A DNA stretch of 64,000 bases from Monoplex corrugatus (taxonomy: Eukaryota; Mollusca; Gastropoda; Littorinimorpha; Ranellidae). Of this stretch, positions 10,895-22,240 are shown one piece after another (position 1 is the stretch's first letter; every line of letters starts with the position of its first letter). Under the pieces are notes generated by a model. The model saw only the letters and a program-made list of their open reading frames with translations. It did no database searches and was not told the origin of the DNA. A program made the translations under genes and the position numbers. Where the stretch lies: contig CM060307.1 in assembly GCA_030674185.1 (NCBI GenBank), positions 45,535,181 to 45,599,180 of the forward strand. The letters run 5' to 3'.

Positions 10895-11640
10895 GTAAGG
10901 TTATTCTGTCTGTCTGTGTGACTCTGTTTGTTTGTCTGTCTGTGTTTCTCTGTCTTGTTATCGGTAAAATCATTCTGTCTGTTTGTCTGTCTGCCTGACT
11001 CTGTTTCTCTGTCTTCTTATCGGTAAGGTCACGCTGTCTGTATGTCTGCATGTCTGTCTGTTTCTCTGTCTTATCGGTAAAGTCATTCCCTCTGTTTGTC
11101 TGACTCTTTTATCTGTCTTGTTGTCGATAAGGTTACTTTGTTTCTCTGTCTGTTTCTCTGTCTGTCTGTGTTTCTCTATCTTGTTATCGGTAAGGTCCTT
11201 GCCTCTGTCTGCCTGTCTGAATGCTTTTCGGTCTTGTTTTCAATAAGGTCACACTGTCTGTCTGCCTGTCTGCCTGTTTCTCTGCCTTGTTATCGGCAAA
11301 GTCACTCTCTGCCTGCCTGTCTGTCTGTCTGACTTTGTTTCTCTGCCTTGTTATCGATAAAGTCCTGTTCTCCCACTGGACGAAGCAGCAGGGAAGTTTC
11401 AGCCTTTTTCTCATGATTTTGTATTTGGTGTTTGTGATCTTACAATCACGCTTGACAAAGGCCAGTTGGTCGAAAATTTGTGCCTGTCTTGTCTTGTTGT
11501 ATTGAATACGCGTTCTGATTCTATTTTCGTGTTTTTCTGGTTCCTGTTTGCCTGAACACGGGCAGTCACACTTGTTTTGGATTCTGTCTGCCTGCCTGTG
11601 TGATTCTGTTCCTCTGTCTTCTTGTCAATGAGGTCATTCT
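10895..11640 (+). repeat. Tandem array of the exon 1 donor junction
   Basis: The true junction reads CACCGGTAAGGTTATTCTGTCTG. About nine degenerate copies follow at roughly 57-bp spacing, near 10961, 11019, 11072, 11124, 11184, 11238, 11292, 11351 and 11625. Typical forms are TATCGGTAAGGTCA or TATCGGTAAAGTCATTC, each followed by CTGTCTGTCTG and GTTTCTCTGTCTTGT. At least four keep a GTAAG or GTAAA donor core; the others have lost the GT (GATAAG, CAATAAG, GGCAAAG). Confidence 0.8.
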
Positions 11641-11717
11641 TTGTCTGACCGTGTGACTCTGTTTCTCTGTCTCTGTTCTGGCTTGTCTGTAGGTCACATT
11701 TCTCATGCTGTGTGTGT

Positions 11718-12118
<401 letters not shown>

Positions 12119-12345
12119 TTATTGCCGGCTGTGCAGTGGATCCCATCTGATAATGTATTTGTATGTTTCTGTGCTTATTCGACTGCATGAACTAACAGGC
12201 TTTGTGTCAGTGTAGGCCTGTATAAATTGTTGGTGTATTACTGTCTGTATTACTGGTATGTAATCGCCACTATTTTCAATAGATCTTTTAGAAAGACATA
12301 TTGTCTTTCGGGTCGACTTGTGCAAATCTCTGTATGTGCGTATCA

Positions 12346-12403
<58 letters not shown>

Positions 12404-12442
12404 TGTGTGCGTGCGCGCGCGTGTGTGTGTGTGTGGCGTGTG

Positions 12443-12504
<62 letters not shown>

Positions 12505-12617
12505 CATTGTCACAATGTGTGTATGTGTGCGCGAGCATGTATATGTGTGTATGTACGCATGTGTGTGTGTGTATATGTGTGTGTGTCCATGTGTGTGTAT
12601 GTGTGTCCATGTGTCTA

Positions 12618-12671
<54 letters not shown>
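12346..12671. repeat. (GT)n compound microsatellite
   Basis: GT runs with GCGC and TATG interruptions over about 325 bp in THG1L intron 1. Confidence 0.95.
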
Positions 12672-12672
<1 letters not shown>

Positions 12673-13099
12673 ACTGAATTAGATTTGTTTCTTTCCCAGA
12701 GTCTTTGGTCTTGGGACATAGTGTGAGTTATAGACAGGCGGATTGCATTTAACTGTACATAACAATGACCTTACTTAAAAAAAAAAAAGGACTTATCACA
12801 CTTAGGGAGATTACGCACTCAAAAAGACAGTAAACAATTAATGTAACAATGTGCAGTTTACTCATATGCACACGTACACACACGCGCGCGCGTGCTTAGG
12901 CGCACATTCTCTTCCTCTCGCAGCTTTGCTCCTTAAACTGTTATTACTCTGCGAACTTGATCTCTTCTCTCAGTACCGACTCTCCGATATGACCATTATG
13001 TCCTTCTTTTTTTGGGGGGTGGATAAAGAAAGGTTCTTTTACCATTAAACAGAAATGCAAATACACAGAAGACCTACAGCCTCATCTCATCTCATGCAT

Positions 13100-13840
13100 T
13101 TCCATCGCCGTTGACGACGGTGGGAGCTCCACTCTTTGTCACGAAAGATCGCCAGGCGACACGGTCTCTGCTCCCGTGTATGATGTCATGGAGCCTAATT
13201 TGCAGGCGTCAGCGATGTTGTCCGTGAAGGATTTTGCTGGCCTTCCTTGTTTTCTCTTTGCCTTGACTCTCCGCTGCAGGACTGGTGTCATCGAGTCGGT
13301 TCTTGTGTTTCTGTTCATAAGCCGGATATATTTAAATTTTCTTTTATTGATCTCTTGGAGCATTTTATGTTGGGCAGCTAATTCCTTCAGCACGCTTTCA
13401 TTGGTTCTTTTGTCTGTCCATTTTACTCTGAGAAGAAGGCTGTAGAACCACATTTCTGCTGCGTTTATTTTATTTTCGTCACCTTTCTTCAAAGCCCATG
13501 CCAAATAAAGCTGCGTGAAATTCTTATTTTCAGTTTCGTAGGTATGCCCTGTCTTTCCATATGTTGTTCAACTGGACCATTTTTTTGCTTGGCCATGCCT
13601 ATTCTTGATCAGATGTCCTTGCTGCAAGATTCTGTGTTGTATTTGACAGAGCCCAAGTACTTGAAGTTGTCCACGTTTTCCAGCTCTGTTTTATCTATTC
13701 GTATGCTCCGCTGTGGCCTATAATCGTTGTTTCGATGTAGGTACACAGTCAGTAAGGGGGAGGTTTTCAGGCCTGCCTGTAGGTCTACCGTACGTGCTGG
13801 TACAGTATGTGAACCATAGACGCCTATTATTGTTTGCAAA
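13100..13840 (-). pseudogene. LINE endonuclease/reverse-transcriptase C-terminal fossil
   Basis: Two - strand frames belong together. One at about 13839-13609 contains LENVDNFKYLGS and a CSKDI string, the segment that follows the palm in many LINE reverse transcriptases. The next at 13504-13139 begins near AAEMWFYSLLLRVKWTDKRT, continues with VLKEL and RKFKYIRLMNRN, and has a K-R-K-Q-G-R-P-like basic end. The catalytic palm is absent and several frame breaks separate the pieces, so it is a dead 5'-truncated copy inside THG1L intron 1. The clade is not certain. Confidence 0.7.
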
Positions 13841-14193
13841 TCATTTCACAGGCGGCACACACACTGTGAGGTATGTAAGCCTAATGCTTCCTATAGGGAA
13901 CCCTCGAGATGGCTTCAAAGCTGTTTGTACGAGTAGGCTACAACACTTGAAGAACGGTTTCGGGGATTTGGCCAAATACAATGATAATAAGACTGGGTCA
14001 AGCAGCTGCCAAAAAACCTGACTATACAGAAATCAGTGTGGCAGTTTCCGACGTTATTGCTGTTTGTCACATAGTCAGTGATTATTGGCATGATATCATG
14101 TACTTTGTGGATCAGTCATAGTGTGTAGCGTTCACCAGTTTAGTTGTATGTACACTGTATAATGAAAGTTGAATCCTTCGCACAGGCATCATA

Positions 14194-14204
14194 CACACAC
14201 ACAC

Positions 14205-14279
<75 letters not shown>

Positions 14280-14352
14280 CCGACACAAACACACCAACAC
14301 ACACACAGACACATGCACGCATACAGACACAGAGACACACACGCACACACAT

Positions 14353-14380
<28 letters not shown>
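14194..14380. repeat. (AC)n then (CT)n microsatellite
   Basis: AC run to about 14280, an ACAC mixture to 14350, then a pure CT run to 14380. Confidence 0.95.
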
Positions 14381-14383
<3 letters not shown>

Positions 14384-14893
14384 CCATCCGCATCCCCACC
14401 CTCAAGTCATTATGAAGCGATACCCTTTTTTGTTTAATCTTCCTTTTGAATGTGATCAGAAATGATTTCAAACGAAAGCAGGCTGTTAGTATGATGTGGA
14501 TGTTTAAAATTTTGTTATCTAATTTACTTTTTTTTTTTTTTTTCAAAACGACGAGCTATTTCAAAGTAATGATGATATTGGCACTGACTGTATTCCATAG
14601 TGCAGATGGGTGCATAGTCAGTCACAGATTACCGTACATGCATGTCAAAGAACAAAGCACAGGGCTGTTATTTTATTGTGGGAAGGTTCAGGAGCTTCTT
14701 TATTTTAATCGACTGAAGTGAGTAAATGACTGCACGTATCAGGTTAGCGTAATGTGATGTCTTGTTCAAGTTCAATATTTTTTAAATTCTTGAATCTCTT
14801 TGACTGTCTAGTTATCAGAAATAAACAAATAAACAAACAAACAAATAAATTAATGAATAAAAAAAACTAGCGTTATTTGAAGGGTAAAATCAG

Positions 14894-14896
<3 letters not shown>

Positions 14897-14932
<36 letters not shown>

Positions 14933-15122
14933 GGGGGGGGGGGAGAGAAAGAAAAAAAAAAGAGAGAGAGAGAAAGGTCCAATATTTTTTAAATCCTTGA
15001 CTCTCTTTAATTGTCTAGTTGTGAGAAATAAATAAATAAATAAGTAAATAAACTAGCATTATATGAAGGGTAAGGTCTGTGCTTGGAGAGAGAGAGGGAG
15101 AGAGAAAGAGAGAGAGAGAGGT
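14897..15122. repeat. (GA)n tracts with a tandem duplication
   Basis: Two GA/poly-G tracts. The flanking unit (TTTTTTAAATTCTTGA, CTCTTTGACTGTCTAGTT, AATAAACAAATAAA, TGAAGGGTAA, then GA) occurs once at about 14778-14930 and again at about 14985-15120, so about 200 bp is duplicated with divergence. Confidence 0.75.
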
Positions 15123-15489
15123 AGGCCGGTAGGTGGGTGAGTGGGGGTGTATTTTCCCCCTGTCGAGTGGCTTGTCGCAAACAGTGGGCAAACATATGGC
15201 CACAAGGTCATTGTTCGTCTCGGGGATATGACTTTGAAGTTTCCGTGATCGGTGTTTGTCTTTGCCAAGTTTCAAGAGTTCTGGAGGAGATCTACAGAGC
15301 TTGTTTTTCACGACGTGTTTGAATCGAGTAGCCCCGGTCCCTGTGTTGTGTCGGTGAAAAATGGGCTGAAGGATTTGGCAGTTGGGTTATAATTGCACAG
15401 CGTCCAGACAGAACACGTGACACCTGTGATCTCGTTCAGCTCCTTCAGTTCTCATACATTCAAACTTGTAGCCGATCAAAGTCTATCCA

Positions 15490-15493
<4 letters not shown>

Positions 15494-15553
<60 letters not shown>

Positions 15554-15616
15554 GCGTAGATGCATGCGTACGTGTGTGTGTGCTGTGTGTGTGTAATGTG
15601 TGTGTTTGTGTGTGTG

Positions 15617-15652
<36 letters not shown>
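15494..15652. repeat. (GT)n microsatellite
   Basis: GT run with GCGTGCGTAG and TTGTG interruptions in THG1L intron 1. Confidence 0.95.
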
Positions 15653-15654
<2 letters not shown>

Positions 15655-16034
15655 ATTTTTTTTCCAGTAGTTATTTGTTATTTTAGTGTAAAGCCCAGTC
15701 GACTGTGCAGAGCCATACCAGGACTATGACCATCTCAAAATGTACACAATACCTCACTGGGGGAAAAACAGAAAAGAAAATTAAGTACACATATTAATGC
15801 ATTCACGCACATAATCTATGTCCCTGGCGTTGACCACTCTGTCCATTTGACTTATGACCGGGGGCAGGGGGTGGGTTTAAAAAGGAAACAACCATAATAC
15901 AAATATAAACATAACTAAGGACAGTAAAACATGTATAAAACTGACCTAAATTACCTAAAACTGCTTTTGCACATCAAATTTCCTTAGAGCCAAAAGTGCA
16001 TTAATACATGTAACCGCACACACACACGCACACA

Positions 16035-17080
16035 CCAAACCATCATGTCCTACATTCCATTGTTTCAGGTTGTGACACTCACCATCATGTCCTACATTTC
16101 AAACACATTCCATTGTTTCAGGTTGTGTGACACTCACCATCATGTCCTACATTTCAAACACATTCCATTGTTTCAGGTTGTGTGACACTCACCATCATGT
16201 CCTACCTTTCAAACAGACACATTCCATTGTTTCAGGTTGTGTGACACTCACCATCATGTCCTACATTTCAAACACATTCCATTGTTTCAGGTTGTGACAC
16301 TCACCATCATGTCCTACATTTCAAACACATTCCATTGTTTCAGGTTGTGTGACACTAACCATCATGTCCTACATTTCAAACACATTCCATTGTTTCAGGT
16401 TGTGACACTCACCATCATGTCCTACATTTCAAACACATTCCATTGTTTCAGATTGTGTGACACTCACCATCATGTCCTACATTTCAAACAGACACATTCC
16501 ATTGTTTCAGGTTGTGTGACACTCACCATCATGTCCTACATTTCAAACACATTCCATTGTTTCAGATTGTGTGACACTCACCATCATGTCCTACCTTTCA
16601 AACAGACACATTCCATTGTTTCAGGTTGTGTGACACTCACCATCATGTCCTACATTTCAAAACACATTCCATTGTTTCAGATTGTGTGACACTCACCATC
16701 ATGTCCTACATTTCAAACAGACACATTCCATTGTTTCAGGTTGTGTGACACTCACCATCATGTCCTACATTTCAAACACATTCCATTGTTTCAGATTGTG
16801 TGACACTCACCATCATGTCCTACTTTTAAACAGACACATTCCATTGTTTCAGGTTGTGTGACACTCACCATCATGTCCTACATTTCAAACAAACACATTC
16901 CATTGTTTCAGGTTGTGTGACACTCACCATCATGTCCTACATTTCAACACATTCCATTGTTTCAGGTTCTGTGACATCACTATTTTTTGTCCTGCATTTC
17001 AAACAGACACATTCCATTGTTTCAGGTTGTATGACATCACTATATCCTGCATTTCAAGAAGAAACAATCCGTTGTTTCAG
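16035..17080 (+). repeat. Tandem array of the exon 2 acceptor junction
   Basis: Eighteen copies of a unit of about 51-59 bp. The consensus is CATTCCATTGTTTCAGGTT, then GTGTGACACTCACCATCATG, then TCCTACATTTCAAACA. The nineteenth copy is the real acceptor, which reads GTTGTTTCAG|GTTCTGTGACACTCAC. The unit therefore contains the polypyrimidine tract, the AG and about the first 20 bases of exon 2. Copies 17 and 18 are closest to the exon. Unit length changes in 4-bp steps (loss of GTGT, gain of AGAC). Confidence 0.88.
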
Positions 17081-17253
17081 GTTCTGTGACACTCACACTA
17101 CGTCAAACCAAACGATGAGCGGGGTTTGAACTGATGACCAGAGCGGCCAGAGCGTGATGGAGGAGTTCAAGGACATAGTGGTCAGTTATGGACAGAGTGA
17201 CGGTACAGCTTTGTCTTCCATAAAAACACCACGCTGTACAACAGGCGGGGAAG
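17081..17253 (+). CDS. THG1L: THG1L exon 2: second catalytic motif, four bases short
   Basis: The reading frame moves between all three frames here. Recognisable pieces in order are FCDTH, KPNDERGL, LMTRAA, VMEEFKDIVVSYGQSD and YSFVFHKNTTLYNRRG, before the donor GAAG|GTACTC. The family pattern calls for 177 bases; 173 are present. Single bases appear to be missing near 17096 (after CACA), 17129 (TTGAACTG), 17147 (GGCCAG) and 17202 (GACGGTAC). The last falls inside the SDEYSF motif carrying the second metal-binding Asp, which would be residue 76. No other THG1L exon has a break. Local assembly error or real inactivation are both possible. Confidence 0.85.
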
Positions 17254-17261
17254 GTACTCTG

Positions 17262-17295
17262 TGTATGAGTGTGTGTGTGTGTGTATGTGTGTGTG

Positions 17296-17362
<67 letters not shown>

Positions 17363-17661
17363 TTTGTGTGTGTGTCTTGTGGGTTTGTGGTTGTGCATTT
17401 GTGTGTGTGTGTGGTGTGTGTGTGTGGGTGTGTTGTGTGTGTTGTGTTGTTGTTGTGTGTTGTGTTTGTTGTTGTGTGTGTTTGTGGTTGTATGTTTGTG
17501 TGTGTGTGTGTGAGTGTTGTGTGTGTGTTGTGTATGTGTTTTGGGTGTGTGTTGTGTGTGTTGTGTTTGTGTGTTTGTATGTTGTGTGTGTGTTGTATGT
17601 GTGTGTGTTTGTGTGTGTGTTGTGTTTGTGTGTGTGTGTGTGTGTGGTGTGTGTGTGTGTG

Positions 17662-17704
<43 letters not shown>

Positions 17705-17745
17705 GTGTGTGTGTGTGTGTGTGGTATGTGTGTGCGCGCGCGAAG
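17262..17745. repeat. (GT)n/(TTG)n compound microsatellite
   Basis: About 480 bp of GT with TTGTG interruptions, starting nine bases after the exon 2 donor. The long Cys/Val and Thr/His frames are artefacts. Confidence 0.95.
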
Positions 17746-17987
17746 ACAGCATGTAAACAAGATTGTATCTGCCAACTGATGGGTCTCTACTGAATATATA
17801 CGATTATAAATACATCGGTAATTTAAGCCAACGAATGCATACTTTAAAAAAATATTTGAAAAGAAAGCTGGAAAGTCAAGATATTGCTACCCATTAGCAT
17901 AAGATCCTTCAGCAAATGTAGTGAGTGGTGGGTGACGCTCGATAAAGGAGAAGTCCTCTGACACCCGTCTGAAATTAGGACTTTGAC

Positions 17988-18150
17988 TTCCACCATCGTC
18001 CTACATTGTCAACCATGCAAGCAAATCAAAAACTTAATCCTTTGATTCCCTCACCCTATCCTCCTGCTTCCTGCAAGAAGCTGGTGGATAGGGTGAGGGA
18101 ATCAAAGGGTTAAGTATTTGCAATTGGTGGGAGATGGTAGTCAGGGACAT
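17988..18150. mobile_element. TTAA palindromic MITE, copy 5
   Basis: The inner palindrome runs from TTAATCCTTTGATTCCC at 18034 to GGGAATCAAAGGGTTAA at 18113, with the CTTCCTGCAAGAAG hairpin centre. Outer sequence includes CCTACATTGTCAACCATGC. Confidence 0.8.
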
Positions 18151-18369
18151 ACTCACTCACTTGGCCCAGCAGCTGGACACCAATGGTACAGAACTCCGTC
18201 ACATAATTATGATACTAGCAATACACTTCAGGAAACAGCTACATTAATATAGGCTATACATAATATTTGTATATAATATTTAAATTAACAGCTATTTTAG
18301 TACAGACTATACTAAATAATACATGTACATAACACTTTAATCAACAGGTACATTACATTGTAGCACAGG

Positions 18370-18695
18370 AAGAAGAGTGGCAGAAGGTTTAGACGTTCGC
18401 CTGCCAATAACTAAATTCAGGGTTCGCTCCCCGTACAGGCCTTGACTTTTCTCCTCAGCTTGACCGGAAAATCGAACTGAACGTCAAGTCATTTGGAAAG
18501 GAACGAAAAAACGAGTCGGACCCGTGTGTCTTCTGGCTGCGCACACTAAAGATCCCATGGCAGTTGAAAATCGTGAAGGGCAGGGCTTTGTCCAGCTGCC
18601 TTGGTAAAAAACATTGGAGAGATAGGTTAATTTCCCAGGTCCCACCCCTTGAAGACCAGTTAGCCTTCTTGCCTTTCTGAAGTCTTGGTAAAAAA
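18370..18695 (+). mobile_element. SINE copy with tRNA-like head, family A
   Basis: The head carries an A-box-like GTGGCAGAAGGTTTAGACG and a B-box-like GGGTTCGCTCCC with tRNA spacing. The body shares long blocks with 2985-3262, including GATCCCATGGCAGTTGAAAAT-type and ACATTGGAGAGATAGGTT strings. It ends in an A-rich tract near 18695. The head makes this the reference copy for the family in this window. Confidence 0.75.
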
Positions 18696-18719
18696 AAAGT
18701 GAATATGAATTTGAAGCAA

Positions 18720-18990
18720 GGGAGAGGGGATGGGCGCCGCCCTCGTGGTGCTGGCCCCTGGAAAAGTTGAGATCTCTGCCACCTCACTCCCCTACGACCC
18801 GAGGGTTATGGAATTACCTAGGCAGGACCTCAGGACCTGGCCAACTCTTGGGTTTATGTGCAGGCTTAAGGCATGTGCCGTGATCATTCTGTATCTTCTC
18901 CATCACATGGCACTTGTGACCTTAGTGCATATGGAATTCATTCCGAGCGTGGAGACGTTATCTTGAGAAACTGAAACTGAAACTGAAACT
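18720..18990 (+). repeat. Dispersed repeat C, long copy
   Basis: A block directly after the SINE. It shares GGGTTTATGTG, then a CTTAAGGCATGTGCCGTGATC-like part, then ATCTTCTCCATCACA with 22685-22807. Its end (ATGGAATTCATTCC, GCGTGGAGA, TCTTGAGAAACTGAAACTG) resembles 45240-45290. It ends in (AAACTG)n. I do not know the class; a SINE or LINE 3' end is likely. Confidence 0.6.
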
Positions 18991-19104
18991 GATAAGCTAT
19001 ACAAAATGCTCGCATGTAACCATTCCAGTTAGCACTATTGTAGAGTAGGCTATATTATTATTATTATTATTATGAACATTTAGTACGCCTAATCAAATTA
19101 ATGC

Positions 19105-19208
19105 CCTAGGCGTTAACAATGGCAAAACATATAACCGAAATCACAAGCACGCACACACACGCCCACAAACACACACACGCACACACACACCACACAAAAC
19201 ACACACGC

Positions 19209-19239
<31 letters not shown>

Positions 19240-19450
19240 ACAGCACGACATACAAATACAATGACACATTGACACTAAGACATTATAAAGCCAACATTAC
19301 GTTACATGGGGAGAGGGGGGCAGAAATTACCAGTTATTTGGGAAACAGATGAGTTTTGAGGGAGCGTTTGAATGTGGACAGAGAGGGTGAGTATCTGAGT
19401 GAGCGAGGTAGCTGATTCCAGATAGTTGGAGCTTGATAGGAAAAAGAACG
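19105..19450. repeat. Dispersed repeat D with (AC)n, copy 1
   Basis: An AC run at 19150-19240 is followed by ATGAGTTTTGAGGGAGCGTT and CTGATTCCAGATAGTTGGAG. The same order of motifs, diverged, occurs at 44590-44690. The class is unknown. Confidence 0.5.
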
Positions 19451-19659
19451 CTGTATAATACTACGTTAACATTAGTTACTGTGACTATGAATGGTTGTTG
19501 ACCTTAATTTAACTGATCACTTCCTTTTTCATATTTTCATGCAAATAATGAAGTGCTTAGAAAAATTTGCTCAATACTTTCCATGGATAAAACTGATTAT
19601 AACAATGTTAATAATAATGTGTTAATGACAAATGATATGTGAATCGGGAAATAGGGCAA

Positions 19660-19942
19660 AAGTTCGGACTGGTCGATTTGCCGTGTGTACAGTGTGTGTT
19701 TTATACGACATTTTAAGAGGCAAGAGAAATTAGAGCACCTGGTCACAACAGGAAAACTGGAGCGAAAGAGAACACCAGGTAGACCAGGGAAAAAATATTG
19801 GACGGATTGTAGTGTGGCTGAGGAGAGAGAGAGAGAGAGGGGTGGGGGATGTACTTGCAGCGACAAGGGATAGATTGGTATGGAAGGCCATGATCGCCAA
19901 CACCATGCAGCAGGGCACACGATGATGATGATGATGATGATA
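19660..19942 (+). mobile_element. LINE 3' end with (GAT)n tail, beside exon 3
   Basis: The + strand frame contains RHFKRQEKLEHLVTTGKLE and RTPGRPGKKYW, typical of the end of an endonuclease/reverse-transcriptase LINE, and finishes in (GAT)n at 19920-19941. It is a third copy of the family at 9075 and 57600, in the opposite orientation. Its tail ends only about 25 bp before the THG1L exon 3 acceptor. The acceptor's upstream tract is therefore (GT)n instead of a normal polypyrimidine run. Confidence 0.7.
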
Positions 19943-19966
19943 TAGTGTGTGTGTGTGTTGTTACAG

Positions 19967-20136
19967 CAAGATAATGACAACAGTGGTCAGCTTGTTCTCC
20001 TCCACTTTCACACTGCTGTGGCCCCGTTTCTTCAGCACACAGGAACTGCTCTATGCCCCTGTCTTTGATGCCCGCACTGTTCTCTACCCATCTGACCTGA
20101 ACCTCATGGACTACCTCAGTTGGAGGCAGGCTGACT
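19967..20136 (+). CDS. THG1L: THG1L exon 3
   Basis: Acceptor GTTACAG|C and donor GACT|GTAAGTG. The frame is clean and encodes SKIMTTVVSLFSSTFTLLWP, a segment through YAPVFDARTVLYPSDLNLMD, and YLSWRQADC. The final DYLSWRQADC joins HINNLYNT in exon 4, a very conserved Thg1 block. A (GA)n tract starts ten bases after the donor and the upstream side is LINE tail plus (GT)n, so both junctions lie against simple sequence. Confidence 0.93.
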
Positions 20137-20142
20137 GTAAGT

Positions 20143-20145
<3 letters not shown>

Positions 20146-20202
<57 letters not shown>

Positions 20203-20318
20203 GACAGAGAGAGAGAGAGGAGAGAGAAAGAGAGAGGAGAGAGAGGGAGACAGAGAAACAGAAACAGACAGTGTGTGTGTGTGTGTGTGTGAGACACACA
20301 CACACACACACATACAGA

Positions 20319-20361
<43 letters not shown>

Positions 20362-20432
20362 AGAGAGAAACAGACAGACAGAAAGAGAAACAGAAAGAGA
20401 GAGAGAGACAGACAGAGAGACAGAGAGACAAA

Positions 20433-20485
<53 letters not shown>

Positions 20486-20560
20486 GACAGACAGGAAAAG
20501 ACAGACAGACAGACAGACAAGACAGACAGACAGACAGAAAAAGAGAGAGAGAGAGAGCAG
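20146..20560. repeat. (GA)n/(CAGA)n compound array
   Basis: GA and GACA runs with one GT/CA patch at 20270-20310 (an inverted GTGTGT-ACACAC pair). It starts at the exon 3 donor. Confidence 0.95.
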
Positions 20561-20695
20561 TTCAGGTTCATATTGCTTATAGCCCAAGGGCTAACACCAT
20601 GTTAAAAGCGGCACTCATGTTAAAATATAATAAAAAGACAACAGTTAAAAACCATGTTCACCGTTATCCTTGCAAGTCTAAAATACGTTTAATAA

Positions 20696-20697
20696 GG

Positions 20698-20743
<46 letters not shown>

Positions 20744-20782
20744 AGAGAAGGAGAGAGAGAGAGAGAGGGTGGTGGTGGTGGC
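20696..20782. repeat. (GA)n microsatellite
   Basis: GA run ending in GGTGGTGGTGGCGGTG. Confidence 0.95.
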
Positions 20783-21639
20783 GGTGATATGATTGGTATG
20801 TATTTGTGTAGCCATAGTTATTCCATGTAGGACAGAGATATCACCCAGCTGTAAATGAATACCTGTCCCTCTTTAAGCATGGCTGAGGTAGAGCATTGAT
20901 GGAGAGGAGATGGGCAACACGCTTATAATTGCTGGATCTGAGAGATGATGACGTCTCTAGTGCCTCAATCCCCACTAATCCATCAGGAGATGGGAAAACT
21001 TGTATTTGTTTCACATTTCTTTCTTCTACGCTGAAACAGTGTTAATACATTGAGCTGGACATGGTATTTAAATCATTAAACCATAAAATACTGTATGGTC
21101 ATCTTTTTCACCAATCTGTATCGCACTATAGTTCGTCATAACATTCATGTTTACCCCGCCAAGTCGAACAAAATAAGTGAACAGTACCTGGTAGTTTGGC
21201 CTACTCACAACCTGACTAGTACACCTGCTTGTTATTCCCATGTAGGTGAAATGAACAGTTTTACAACACTGCTGTTAAGTGTCTGTCTCGGAGGTACGTT
21301 AATTTAAGAACCCAGCTTTACACCAAGTTGTGAATAATTACCTTACAGAAATTCTTTTATGAACAGTCTTCACACTGTGCTGTTGGTCAGGAGATGGTTA
21401 AAACAAGAAAAGTCAGCTGACTCCAACACAAAGAATCATGGACAGTACAAGCAGAAGAATCCATTCGGCATGGATGCCACCTGCAGAACTCAAAAGTACA
21501 AAAGAATGAGGTAGATACCAAAACTGTTTCAAAGGCCTGCGCAAAACAGTGATACCAAAAATCTATGGAAACACTGTCACTAATGACCAGAAGGCAAAGC
21601 TGATGCAGGAATCAAACTGCTCTCTGAGAAATTAGCTGA

Positions 21640-22240
21640 AACCCCAAAGATATGACCATATACACAGATAGCTTAGTCACCAATAAAAAATTTCGATAGG
21701 GCATTTTTGTCAGAGTGAAAACATCATACAAGTAGACAATGCCGCATGTAACATCACAACCTCCAACCTAACAGTTGAAACTGAGGCAGTTACACATGCC
21801 CTAAAATGGGTAACTTCGCTAGAAAATAAAATAAAGATGAACCTATTTCAAAAAGTGCAAAATGGAGAAGGAACCCCAGACTGGCACAAAGCAATGAGCA
21901 AAATCAGTCTACAAAAGCTTAAGTGGATCAACTGTCCTGCACACGCTGGTGTCAAGGGAAATGAGTGTACTGAAAACCTTGTAGGAAAAGCTACTAAATA
22001 AGAATTCTGCATTTTAGAATGTCCGACGTCCTCAGGCACTTATAAACCATACTTTTACAGCAAAATAAGTCTCATACCATCGACTGTACTACTCAAAAAG
22101 GAATGGTTATAGGAAGAGACCAAAAATCCCCATGAAAGGAAAAACAAGAGCTATCATCAATCAGGCATATACTATTATCTCAGCAGCAGTAATGTGTAGA
22201 CTCCCGCAGCACGGAGTGGACAACATTTGTTTGTTTTTTG
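21640..22240 (+). pseudogene. LINE RNase H domain fossil
   Basis: The pieces, in changing frames, match the RNase H domain found after the reverse transcriptase in I-like LINEs: an IYTDS start of domain at about 21660, a segment giving HALKWVTSLENKIKMNLFQK, then WHKAMSKISLQKLKWINCPA followed by HAGVKGNECTENLVGKATK, and RAIINQAYTIISAAVMCRLP to the end. Stop codons and frameshifts make it non-functional. DNA from 21370 to 21640 may be an upstream part. It lies in THG1L intron 3. Confidence 0.7.

Noticed and set aside
16237..17129. A repeat-protein gene reading CDTHHHVLHFK
   Set aside because: The frame follows from the 55-bp unit copied from the exon 2 start; the frame breaks wherever unit length changes.
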